The notes under the pieces are model-generated. The model had not been told where the DNA came from. It searched no databases and saw only the letters and a list, made by a program, of their open reading frames with translations. From positions 115,001 to 179,000 of the forward strand of contig JAPDOI010001354.1 of NCBI GenBank assembly GCA_029168955.1: 64,000 bases of DNA, in the 5' to 3' direction. Numbering within the stretch: position 1 is the stretch's first letter; each line of letters starts with the position of its first letter. Shown here piece after piece: positions 52,447-63,700 of this stretch. This DNA comes from Aplectana chamaeleonis. Its lineage: Eukaryota > Nematoda > Chromadorea > Rhabditida > Cosmocercidae. Position numbers and translations under genes: made by a program.

Positions 52447-53385
52447 TTAAAGGCAGTGTTCACGATTATTCTCGTTTCCGAGTTTTCCACTCAAAACAAT
52501 GCGTTGGCAACCAAGTGTTACCAAAATCACGAAGAAACGGCGAAAAACGCACTATTTCGTCTTATTTCAGTGACATTATTCTATTGCCTGGACTAGTTGT
52601 CTGGTCGGATGAACATGTTCACGGTGGTTGTCACCGGTAAAAAATGGGACTATTTGAAAATGGAAGAATATTTTGAGCAAAACAGTATTAGTTAAGGCCC
52701 GAAGGAAAGAAAGGAGCTACACAGAATGGATAATTGCAAAAGACGGGTCCACAAAAGATTTCATTGTCACAACGAACAGTTCCATTGATACTTAAAGGCA
52801 GGGTTCTCGATAAAATCGGTTATTGTGCTATCCCCATGGAATGGTAGATCTGACCATCACAAATGTGAAAATAAGGTGGAAATTGGAGAAAAAACGCTCA
52901 GGAGCAAGTTATGGCTTGGTGTCCTCCCGCCCCCAATTACCGAGATTTGTGTAAGAGCCTGTTTTGCCGACTTTTATTTTGCCTCTAAAGTAACTTCTGA
53001 ACATTACTGGAGACTACTGATTACCTTAGCAGCAAAATAAATGACGGATAAGCAAGCATTATTGAAAATCGCGTTAATTAGGGGGCCGGCCGACACCGGT
53101 AATTAGCCCTTATACCTTGTTTTCGAGCGTTGCTTACGCGAATTTCCGGGTTTTTACAATTATTTTTAGTTTTGTGGTGGCCAAATCTACATTCTCATGA
53201 GGAGAGCTCAAAAGCACTTTTTATCGCAAACTCTGCCTTTAAGAGGCGGGCTGATACTTGAGGATTTCGTGCCCTTCTGGTGCGTTTTTCTCGGTTTCTT
53301 CGTCATTTCAGTTCTACTCGGGGGCCAAACAATCGATTTAGCGATTAATCTCAAAATCGAAGATTATCGTGAACACTGCCTTTAA
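52447..53385. mobile_element. TTAA MITE copy 6, itself split by another TTAA MITE
   Basis: The outer body is 52451-53381. It matches copy 2 (15.56 kb) up to TTCCATTGATAC and again from TGAGGATTTCGTGCCC. Between these sits copy 7. Confidence 0.87.
52792..53242. mobile_element. TTAA MITE copy 7, nested in copy 6
   Basis: The body is 52796-53238: AGGCAGGGTTCTCGATAAAA at the left and TTTTTATCGCAAACTCTGCCT at the right, TTAA on both sides. The ends are a diverged version of the family (AGGCAGNGTTCNCGAT). Confidence 0.85.
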
Positions 53386-53629
53386 GCTGTTTTTGATTTT
53401 CAGACATCAAGTAGTAGTGAAACTTTTAATAATTCACGGTGGAGTAAAATTCTTCGCATTCTTAAAATCACAAGTGTAATTTATTCGAAAGTTTTCCTTC
53501 CTTTCCTTTTTTTTCGAATATTTTTGAGAAACTGACAATTTTGATTCTGTGAATGCGAAGGATTTCGCTCAACAATGGATTCTGGAAAGCTCCCTTCACG
53601 TGGTGTCTGAAAACCAAAGAGAGCTCAAA
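53386..53629. other. Short inverted repeat spacer
   Basis: CTTCGCATTCTTAAAATCAC near 53453 and GTGAATGCGAAGGATTTCG near 53550 pair, suggesting one more small hairpin. No gene. Confidence 0.35.
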
Positions 53630-54116
53630 TCAGCGTTCACGATAGTCAGCCTCGGTGACTTTCCACAGTGAAATGATAGGCGAGAAGGTTGCTAGGCGCC
53701 CAGTGTTGAACGAGCGGTAGAAAACGAGCCAGCAGTGGCGAAATAGCGGCTGCAAAGAAGCGTTTTGGAGTCCCAGAACCGCCCCTGGCCCCATTTCCGC
53801 CCCCTCGATGTGAACAAATGAACACTCGAAATCGTGAGATGAGCGATGGATTCCGATCAACAGCTCCTTTCTTCACTCCATTCTCAACTTCTCTCTTTAC
53901 TCAGGTCCGCTCGCATACATCGGCTGCAAGAGACGGAAGTTACAAGCTTCGGACAACTCGTCCACCATGGTTTACTGGCTCAATTTTTGAGGGACCATAG
54001 CTCCGTTCCCGAAAGGTCTTGCACGATTCCAGAGACATCACTGGAATCAGCATGGGATCGTTTTCAAGATAGGCGAAAAAACCAAAAAACGAATTTCATC
54101 GTGAACACTGCCTTAA
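53630..54116. mobile_element. TTAA MITE copy 8, left tip lost
   Basis: The left end begins inside the terminus (CAGCGTTCACGATAGTCAGC). The right end ATCGTGAACACTGCC is followed by TTAA. The interior shares TCGCATACATCGGCTGCAAGAG with copy 4. Confidence 0.75.
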
Positions 54117-54557
54117 GGTAAAAAAATGATTGATAGGATTATTCAAAAATATTCGGCTCTCACTATAGTATGAAAGCGGGGTGAACCAAGGGCTATTCAA
54201 GCTAGTTTGTCCTAAAACGTCGAGGAGCCCTCCTGTTGGCTGATGGTAAGTTACTGTCCTTATCGGAGCGGAATAACGCTCCGCAGTTGCGAACAGCCGC
54301 TGTTGCAGTACGCATCACTGCGATATTTGATCAGGAACCACCGGGTCCCAGCACGATTGTCATCAACAGGCCACTGTTTTTCAACTCCGATCCACCGACA
54401 AAATAGGTGAATTCTCATCGGCTACCCCAGCCGGGTCGTGTGAATGAATGACATGAACGATATATGACTTGTCAGTAAATGTATTCTCGATTGACAGAAA
54501 TTTTAATCAAAAGGAGGAAGTGCTCATCTAAAATCAAATAAGTGCTTCTCTGAAGCT
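54117..54557. other. No gene recognised
   Basis: No terminal repeats or splice-paired exons are apparent. Confidence 0.35.
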
Positions 54558-55118
54558 CTATTCATACTCTCCGTGTGCGGCGGCCGGGCGAGAGTGGCGT
54601 TTGATCGTAGAGTGTGGCGGCAGCATAATGGGCTTCCATCCTGCGTTACCTGCCAAAGTGAGAGGCTGTTTTGCTCCCGTACCTGCTGTTAAAGGCAGCA
54701 CATCGAGTTTTCGTGCTCTAATGACTGCCCAAACGCCAGGGCAGAAATTGTTCCACTGAATTAAGGCGTCTAGTTTGTTTTCGCCGCTTTTTCGTAATTT
54801 TGGTAATGTATTGTTGCCAATGCATTGTCTTATTAAGTGGGAAACTAGGGGACGAAGAGCAACGTGAATACTGCCTCCAATCGGTGCGCTGCTTATAACG
54901 CAACGAGGAGGTTTTGAGCACGGTTCGCAGCTTAGTTCGTGGCCTGCAACTGTAAATTTCCTGTCCACAGACCGCAGCAGGAATGTGATTTTATTGTCGC
55001 AGAGAGCAGCGACGCAAATTTCTTGCGTGGCAAGAGCTATCCTTCGGGCCATTGTTACAATAGCGGTCGTAAATCTATTGACATGGCCTTTTCGTGAATA
55101 ATGTTTTATACATATCAT
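54558..55118 (-). CDS. Hypothetical ORF, 186 codons, with a MITE in its middle
   Basis: The longest open frame outside the satellites and the gypsy element. Residues about 20-82 (RRIALATQEICVAALCDNK; KFTVAGHELSCEPCSKPP) and the last 43 (KQPLTLAGNAGWKPIMLPP) look protein-like. The part between is the complement of a diverged TTAA MITE (54693-54876), read through without a stop. The N-terminal third contains several cysteines. There is no known domain. It may be a host exon that survived a MITE insertion, or chance. Confidence 0.3.
   Translation of the reverse strand: MICIKHYSRKGHVNRFTTAIVTMARRIALATQEICVAALCDNKITFLLRSVDRKFTVAGHELSCEPCSKPPRCVISSAPIGGSIHVALRPLVSHLIRQCIGNNTLPKLRKSGENKLDALIQWNNFCPGVWAVIRARKLDVLPLTAGTGAKQPLTLAGNAGWKPIMLPPHSTIKRHSRPAAAHGEYE
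54689..54880. mobile_element. Diverged TTAA MITE, copy 9
   Basis: TTAAAGGCAGCACATCGAG at the left and CGTGAATACTGCCT at the right, with the internal phrase TTTCGTAATTTTGGTAATG matching copy 2 (TTCGTAATTTTGG in complement). Only 184 bp long, so internally deleted. Confidence 0.65.
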
Positions 55119-55445
55119 GTATTAAAAATTTTAACCTTAACAGAATTTGAGCAAACTTTAGTATGTTATGGGGCATCACAACTCTTGCTTTACACATACA
55201 CAAGATTAGGTTTCAAGGGTCCAGTTTTTAAATATGAAATTGTGGTGCGCGCGAAGCGCGCACCATTATTTGGCTTTGATCTCTTCCCGCGTGGATGCCC
55301 TACAATGATATCACCTATTCATACCGTCACCAGAGGTATGAGCTGTAAACCATTCGATGCGCTGCAAAAAATTACATATGGGTGCAACTTTTCATCCTAA
55401 CTGGTCCCCGCTTTCTAAAGTTATGACCTCTCAAAGTACGCAAAA
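55119..55445. other. Unassigned, with short conserved hairpin copy 3
   Basis: The hairpin at 55242-55262 has stem GGTGCGCGC/GCGCGCACC with loop GAA. It is flanked by AAATTGT and ATTATTTGGCTTTGATC, the reverse of the arrangement at 9.57 kb. Nothing else is recognised. Confidence 0.5.
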
Positions 55446-55447
55446 AC

Positions 55448-55526
55448 GTTCTCCACCACCGCCTCCGCCTCCGCCTCCGCCACGGCCTCGGCCACGGCCT
55501 CCGCCTCCGCCTCCACCTCCGTCCGT
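55448..55526. repeat. CCGCCT hexanucleotide minisatellite
   Basis: CCGCCTCCGCCTCCGCC and GGCCTCGGCCACGGCC variants; about 13 units. Confidence 0.85.
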
Positions 55527-55647
55527 CGAATTCCATTTTTTTTGGAAGGCGTGGACCAAATCGCTTGAAAATTTGTGACTAGAGGTAATCGGCCACGGGA
55601 ATGCCGACAATAATTGGCAGAACTCACCATAATGACTTCTGGGCCCC

Positions 55648-56316
55648 TAAGGCCCCCGTCATAGTCGGCCGAAAGCGGCCGTCCTAGTCCCACCCGGTCG
55701 ATAGGTGAACACGCAAAACGGGAAGAATTGAAGTGATAAGAATCACCTTCGAATGATAAAAATCGTCCTAAGATATGATAAAGTTTGACCCCAACTGATA
55801 AAAACCGTCTGGAATGATAAAAATCCACCTGGGGTCGTATTCGCCAACAACCCGCCGAGGGTAGTCGAAGGGAAGCGGAAGGGATGATACCGCGCGCGGA
55901 AGAGGAGCAGATCAACCCATCTTACACCATGTAAGATGGAAATGCAAACTGTGTTACGTATCGATATCACTGCAAAAGATAAGATTCCATCGCAAAGCGG
56001 TCATTCTTCAGCTATGCGATTCGAAAAATTCCGGCGGTCGCGAGGGAAGCCAAGGGAGGCGAGAGGTGGCCGTGGAGCGCGCGTTTTGTACTGAAATTTC
56101 ACCTCATTTACCCTTCGACTACCCGGCGGGTACCCGGCGGGTTATTGGCGAATACGACCCCTGATACGACCAAGAACGACATAGAGAAGGTGGAATTTTA
56201 TCAATTGAGGAGGACTTTTATCACTTCATTTCTTCCCGTCCTGCGTGTGTCTCATAGATATCGACCGGGTGGGACTAGGACGGCCGGTTTTTCGGCCGAC
56301 TATGACGGGGGCCTAA
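55648..56316. mobile_element. PIF-type MITE, second family, copy 2, with nested foldback
   Basis: The body is 55651-56313, between TAA copies; ends GGCCCCCGTCATAGTCGG and CGACTATGACGGGGGCC. Nested at about 55833-56161 is a foldback starting GGGGTCGTATTCGCCAA with its complement at the right, joined to its flanks by CT or T only. That recalls the GGGGCC foldback at 2.4 kb. Confidence 0.82.
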
Positions 56317-56398
56317 CGGGCGGTTCAAACTCGGAAACCGGCCTCTCAAGATTAGTTGATGAAAATGATGTTTTTTTTTGTCATCAGTTATTGTTTTC

Positions 56399-57596
56399 TT
56401 AGGCCCCGGTCAGAGTTGGTGCTATTTGCATCTGTATCCCCCGCACCCCCCAACACCCACCCGGTCGATACGTATGTTTAAAATGATGGAGTGAGGTTGA
56501 GAAAATCACTCGGTGCATCCAACTAGATATGACGATGATTACGTGGTCAACAGGATTGCACCTGTTCAGAGAAATAGTGAAGTAGAGTATGGTGAAGTAA
56601 CGGAGGTAGCAGTAAGGTTAGCTTTCCAGTGATACGCAATGTTTTATCATCGGCCGCCCACCCGGTGATTTTCTCATCCACGTATTGCATGGATATCGAC
56701 CGGGTCGGATACATAGAGTGATTTTCTCAACCTCACTCCATCATTTTAAACATACGTATCGACCGCGGTGGGGGGGTGCAGGGTGTTGGGGTGCGGGGGA
56801 TACACCGAGTGATTTTCTCAGCTTCACCTCACCATGTTGTTCATACGTATCGACCGGGTGGGTGTTGGGGGTGTTGGGGGTGCGGGGGGTGCGGGGGATA
56901 CACCGAGTGATTTTGCATCCCATTTCCAATGCATTCTGTGTGTATCGACCGGGCTGGAGACGTCGGCTCATCCCAGGCCCCGGCCATAGTTGGATAAGCC
57001 GACGTCTCCAGCCCGGTCGATACAAACAGAATGCATTGGAAATGGATGCAAAATCACTGGTGTATCCCCCCGCTCCCCCAGCACCCCCAGCACCCCCCCA
57101 ACACCCACCCGGTCGATACGTATGAACAACATGGTGAGGTGAAGCTGAGAAAATCACTCAGTGTATCCCCACCCCCAACACCCCCGCACCCCTCCTCCGG
57201 TCGATACGTATGTTTAAAATGATGGAGTGAGGATGAGAAAATCACTCGATGTATCCGACGCGGTCGATATCCATGCAATACTTGGATGAGAAAATCACCA
57301 GGTGGGCGGGTCGATGATAAAACATTGCGTATCACTGAAAGCTAACCTTACTCTACCTCCGTTACTTCACCATGCTCTCATTCACTATTTCTCTGAACTG
57401 GTGCAATCCTGTTGGCCACGTAATCATAGTCTTATCTAGTTGGATGCACCGAGTGATTTTCTCAACCTCACTTCATCATTTTAAACATACGTATCGACCG
57501 GGTGGGTGTTGGGGGGTGCGGGGGGGGTGTTGAAGGGGGTGCGGGGTGCGGAGAGGGATACAGATGCAAATAGCACCAACTCTGACCGTGGCCTTA
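56399..57596. mobile_element. PIF/Harbinger pair forming a 1.19-kb palindrome
   Basis: The body is 56402-57593 with TTA on both sides. The right half (from about 56985) is the reverse complement of the left, arms about 585 bp, over most of its length. The centre contains one 20-bp terminal motif (AGGCCCCGGCCATAGTTGG at about 56977). Internal C-rich tracts (CCCCCAACACCCACCC) are expanded compared with copy 2. No transposase. Confidence 0.85.
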
Positions 57597-57770
57597 GACT
57601 CCACATAAACACCTTGTTCTCTAGGGTGGTGTATTTTAAAAGTCCGGCTCGGAGGAGGACGCTGTGCTTGAGGGACGTTCTTGAGCGCGGCGCGTATTCG
57701 TTCCATGCGCACCATCGATAAGAAGGCGTCGCAGGGTGTGCTGAAGTGTCGGCTGACTATGCGAGACCGC
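57597..57770. other. Non-repeat junction before the satellite
   Basis: Read on the minus strand it stays open and non-repetitive (SMVRMERIRAALKNVPQAQR), which merges with satellite frames to make a very long false ORF. It could contain a short exon but there are no splice sites to support it. Confidence 0.3.
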
Positions 57771-60700
57771 AATAGGAGTATGCAGGACGTGATGGAACCA
57801 CGGCAGGACCCCAGTACGGGTGTACAGGACGTCGTAGAATGTGTGCAGGACCTCAGTGGGAGTGTGCAGGACATCATGGAACGTGTGCAGTACCTTAGTA
57901 GGAGTGTGCAGTACATCATGGAACGTGTGCGGGACATCATGGAACTTGTGCAGGACCTTAGTAGGAGTGTGCAGGACATCGTGGAACGGATGCAGGACCC
58001 CGGTAGGGGTACGCAGGACATCATGGAACGTGTGCACGACCCCAGTAAGGGTGTACAGGACGTCGTAGAATGTGTGCAGGACCCCAGTAAGGGTGTGCAG
58101 GACGCCGTAGAATGTGTGCAGGACCTCAGTGGGAGTGTGCAGGACATTATGGAACGTGTGCAGGACCCCACTAGGGGTGTGCTGGACATCATGGAATGTG
58201 TGCAGGGCCCCAGTAACGGTGTGCAGGACGTCGTAGAATGTGTGCAGGACCCAAGTAGGAGTGTGCAGGACATTAGTAGCAGTGTGCAGGACATCATGGA
58301 ACGTGTGCAGGACCCCACTAGGTGTGTGCAGGACATCATGGAATGTGTGCTGGACCCCAGTAAGGGTGTGCAGGACGCCATAGAATGTGTGCAGGACCTC
58401 AGCGGGAGTGTGCAGGACATCATGGAACGTGTGCAGGACCTTAGTAGGAGTGTGCAGGACATCATGGAACGTTTACAGGACCTTAGTAGGAGTGTGCAGG
58501 ACATCATGGAACCTGTGCATGACCTCGATAGAGGTGTGCAGGACGTCGTAGAAAGTGTGCAGAACCTCAATAGGAGTGTGCAGGACATCATGGAACTTGT
58601 GAAGGACATTAGTAGCAGTGTGCAGGACATAATGGAACGTATGCAGGACCCCACTAGGGGTACGCAGGACATCATGGAAATTGTGCAGGACCCCAGTAAG
58701 GGCGTACAGGACGTCGTTGAATGTGTGCAGGACCTCAGTAGGAGTGTGCAGGACATCATGGAACCTGTGCATGACCTCGATAGAGGTGTGCAGGACGTCG
58801 TAGAAAGTGTGCAGAACCTCAATAGGAGTGTGCAGGACATCATGGAACTTGTGAAGGACATTAGTAGCAGTGTGCAGGACATAATGGAACGTATGCAGGA
58901 CCCCACTAGGGGTACGCAGGACATCATGGAAAGTGTGCAGGACCCCAGTAAGGGTGTACAGGACGTCGTTGAATGTGTGCAGGACCTCAGTAGGAGTGTG
59001 CAGGACATCATGGAACCTGTGCATGACCTCGATAGAGGTGTGCAGGACGTCGTAGAAAGTGTGCAGAACCTCAATAGGAGTGTGCAGGACATCATGGAAC
59101 TTGTGAAGAACATTAGTAGGAGTGTGCAGGACATCATGGAACGTGTGCAGGACCTTAGTAGGAGTGCGCAGGACATCATGGAACGTTTACAGGACCTCAA
59201 AAGCAGTGTGTAGGACATCATGGAACGTGTGCAGGACCCCGCTATGGGTGTGCAGGACATCATAGAATGTGTGCAGGACCTTAGTAGGAGTGTGCAGGAC
59301 ATCATGAAACGTGTGTAGGACATTAGTAGCACTGTGCAGGACATCATGGAACGTGTGCAGGACCCCACTAGGGGTGTGCAGGACATCATGGAACGTGTGC
59401 AGAACCCCACTAGGGGTGTGCAGGACATCATGGAACATGTGCAGGACCTCAGTAGGAGTGTGCAGGACATCATGGGACCTGTGCAGGACCCCAGTAAGGG
59501 TGTGCAGGACGTCGTAGAATGTGTGTAGGACCTCAGTAGGAGTGTGCAGGACATCATGGAACGTGTGCAGGACATTAGTAGCAGTGTGCGGGACATCATG
59601 GAACGTGTGCAGGACCCCACTAGGGGTGCGCAGGACCCCAGTAAGGGTGTGCAGGACGTCGTAGAATATGTGCAGGACCTCAGTAGGAGTGTGCAGGACA
59701 TCATGGAACGTGTGTAGGACATCATGGAATGTGTGCAGGACCCCAGTAAGGGTGTGCAGGACGCCGTAGAATGTGTGCAGGACCTCAGTGGGAGTGTACA
59801 GGACATCATGGAATGTGCAGGGCCCCAGTAAGGGTGTGCAGGACGTCGTAGAATGTGTGCAGGACATCAGTAGGAGTGTGCAGGACATTAGTAGCAGTGT
59901 GCAGGACATCATGGAACTTGTGAAGGACATTAGTAGCAGTGTGCAGGACATAATGGAACGTATGCAGGACCCCACTAGGGGTACGCAGGACATCATGGAA
60001 AGTGTGCAGGACCCCAGTAAGGGTGTGCAGGACGACGTAGAATGTGTGCAGGACCTCAGCGGGAGTGTGCAGGACATCATGGAACGTGTGCAGCACCTTA
60101 GTAGGAGTGTGCAGGACATCATGCAACCTGTGCAGGACCTCAGTAGAGGTGTGCAGGACGTCGTAGAAAGTGTGCAGAACCTCAGTAGGAGTGTGCAGGA
60201 CATCATGGAACTTGTGAAGGACATTAGTAGCAGTGTGCAGGACATCATGGAACGTGTGCAGGACCCGGTAGGGTACGCAGGACATCATGGAAAGTGTGCA
60301 GGACCCCAGTAAGGGTGTACAGGACGTCGTAGAATGTGTGCAGGACCTCAGTAGGAGTGTGCAGGACATCATGGAATCTGTGCAGGACCTCAGTAGGGGT
60401 GTTCAGGACATTATGGGATCTGTCAGGACCCCAGTAGGGGTGTGCAGGACGTCTTAGAACGTGTGCAGGACCTCAGAAGCAGTGTGCAGGACATAATGGA
60501 ACGTATGCAGGACCCCGGTAGGGGTGTGCAGGACATCATGAAAAAGTGTGCACGACCCCAGTAAGGGTGTACAGGACGTCGTAGAATGTGTGCAGGACCC
60601 CAGTAAGGGTGTGCAGGACGCCGTAGAATGTGTGCAGGACCTCAGTGGGAGTGTGCAGGACATTATGGAACGTGTGCAGGACCCCACTAGGGGTGTGCTC

Positions 60701-63700
60701 CAGATCATGGAATGTGTGGAGGGCCCCAGTAACGGTGTGCAGGACGTCGTAGAATGTGTGCAGGACCCAAGTAGGAGTGTGCAGGACATCATGGAACGTG
60801 TGCAGACCCCAGTAGGTGTGTGCAGGACATCATGGAATGTGCAGAACCCCACTAGGTGTGCAGGACGTCGTAGAATGTGTGCAGGACCTCAGTAGGGAGT
60901 GTGCAGGACATCATGGAATGTGTGCTGGACCCCAGTAAGGGTGTGCAGGACGTCGTAGAATGTGTGTAGGACCTCAGTAGGAGTGTGCAGGACATCATGG
61001 AACGTGTGCAGGACATTAGTAGCAGTGTGCGGGACATCATGGAACGTGTGCAGGACCCCACTAGGGGTGCGCAGGACCCCAGTAAGGGTGTGCAGGACGT
61101 CGTAGAATATGTGCAGGACCTCAGTAGGAGTGTGCAGGACATCATGGAACGTGTGTAGGACATCATGGAATGTGTGCAGGACCCCAGTAAGGGTGTGCAG
61201 GACGCCGTAGAATGTGTGCAGGACCTCAGTGGGAGTGTACAGGACATCATGGAATGTGTGCAGGGCCCCAGTAAGGGTGTGCAGGACGTCGTAGAATGTG
61301 TGCAGGACCCCAGTGAGGGTGTGCAGGACGTCGTAGAATGTGTGCAGGACATCAGTAGGAGTGTGCAGGACATCATGGAACGTGTGCAGGACATTAGTAG
61401 CAGTGTGCAGGACATCATGGAACGTGTGCAGGGCCCCACTAGGGGTGTGCAGGACATCATGGAATGTGTGCTGGACCCCAGTAAGGGTGTGCAGGACGAC
61501 GTAGAATGTGTGCAGGACCTCAGCGGGAGTGTGCAGGACATCATGGAACGTGTGCAGCACCTTAGTAGGAGTGTGCAGGACATCATGCAACCTGTGCAGG
61601 ACCTCAGTAGAGGTGTGCAGGACGTCGTAGAAAGTGTGCAGAACCTCAGTAGGAGTGTGCAGGACATCATGGAACTTGTGAAGGACATTAGTAGCAGTGT
61701 GCAGGACATAATGGAACGTATGCAGGACCCCGGTAGGGGTACGCAGGACATCATGGAAAGTGTGCAGGACCCCAGTAAGGGTGTACAGGACGTCGTAGAA
61801 TGTGTGCAGGACCTCAGTAGGAGTGTGCAGGACATCATGGAATCTGTGCAGGACCTCAGTAGGGGTGTTCAGGACATTATGGGATCTGTCCAGGACCCCA
61901 GTAGGGGTGCGCAGGACGTCTTAGAATGTGTGCAGGAGCTCAGAAGCAGTGTGCAGGACATAATGGAACGTATGCAGGACCCCGGTAGGGGTACGCAGGA
62001 CATCATGGAAAGTGTGCACGACCCCAGTAAGGGTGTACAGGACGTCGTAGAATGTGTGCAGGACCCCAGTAAGGGTGTGCAGGACGCCGTAGAATGTGTG
62101 CAGGACCTCAGTGGGAGTGTGCAGGACATTATGGAACGTGTGCAGGACCCCACTAGGGGTGTGCTGGACATCATGGAATGTGTGCAGGGCCCCAGTAACG
62201 GTGTGCAGGACGTCGTAGAATGTGTGCAGGACCCAAGTAGGAGTGTGCAGGACATTAGTAGCAGTGTGCAGGACATCATGGAACGTGTGCAGGACCCCAC
62301 TAGGTGTGTGCAGGACATCATGGAATGTGTGCTGGACCCCAGTAAGGGTGTGCAGGACGTCGTAGAATGTGTGTAGGACCTCAGTAGGAGTGTGCAGGAC
62401 ATCATGGAACGTGTGCAGGACATTAGTAGCAGTGTGCGGGACATCATGGACCTATGTGTGCAGGGCCCCAGTAAGGGTGTGCAGGACGTCGTAGAATGTG
62501 TGCAGGACCTCAGTAGGAGTGTCCAGGACATCATGGAACGTGTGCAGGACATTAGTAGCAGTTTGCAGGACATAATGGAACGTATGCAGGTCCCACTAGG
62601 GGTGTGCAGGACATCATGGAATGTGTGCTGGACCCCAGTAAGGGTGTGCAGGACGTCGTAGAATGTGTGCAGGACCTCAGCGGGAGTGTGCAGGACATCA
62701 TGGAACGTGTGCAGGACCTTAGTAGGAGTGTGCAGGACATCATGGAACCTGTGCAGGACCTCAGTAGAGGTGTGCAGGACGTCGTAGAAAGTGTGCAGAA
62801 CCTCAGTAGGAGTGTGCAGGACATCATGGAACTTGTGAAGGACATTAGTAGCAGTGTGCAGGACATAATGGAACGTATGCAGGACCCCGGTAGGGGTACG
62901 CAGGACATCATGGAAAGTGTGCAGGACCCCAGTAAGGGTGTACAGGACGTCGTAGAATGTGTGCAGGACCTCAGTAGGAGTGTGCAGGACATCATGGAAT
63001 CTGTGCAGGACCTCAGTAGGGGTGTTCAGGACATTATGGGATCTGTCCAGGACCCCAGTAGGGGTGTGCTGGACATCATGGAATGTGTGCAGGGCCCCAG
63101 TAACGGTGTGCAGGACGTCGTAGAATGTGTGCAGGACCCAAGTAGGAGTGTGCAGGACATTAGTAGCAGTGTGCAGGACATCATGGAACGTGTGCAGGAC
63201 CCCACTAGGAGTGTGCAGGACATCATGGGACCTGTGCAGGGCCCCAGTAGGAGTGTACAGGACGTCGTAGAATGTGTGCAGGACCTCAGTGGAGTGTGCA
63301 GTACATCACCGAACATGTGCAGGACCCCAGTAGGTGTGTGCAGCACATCAAGGAACCTGTGCAGGACCCCAGTAGGGGTGTGCAGGACGTTGTAGAATGT
63401 GTGCAGGACCTCAGTGGGAGTGTGCAGGTCATCATGGAACGTGTGCAGGACCTCAGCAGGAGTGTGCAGGACAACATGGGACCTGTGCAGGACCCCACTA
63501 GGGTGCGCAGGACCCCAGTAAGGGTGTGCAGGACGTCGTAGAATATGTGCAGGACCTCAGTAGGAGTGTGCAGGACATCATGGAACGTGTGTAGGACATC
63601 ATGGAATGTGTGCAGGACCCCAGTAAGGGTGTGCAGGACGCCGTAGAATGTGTGCAGGACCTCAGTGGGAGTGTACAGGACATCATGGAATGTGTGCAGG

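Noticed and set aside
55421..55915. 164-codon minus ORF with an EAEAEAVAEA tail
   Set aside because: Half of it is the hexanucleotide minisatellite and the rest is PIF-type MITE sequence.
57476..59809. 777-codon minus ORF and 510-codon plus ORF in the right satellite
   Set aside because: Both strands and several frames are open because the 42-bp unit has no stops and is divisible by three. Small indels shift frames freely between units and there is no start or splice context, so a repetitive protein is not supported.
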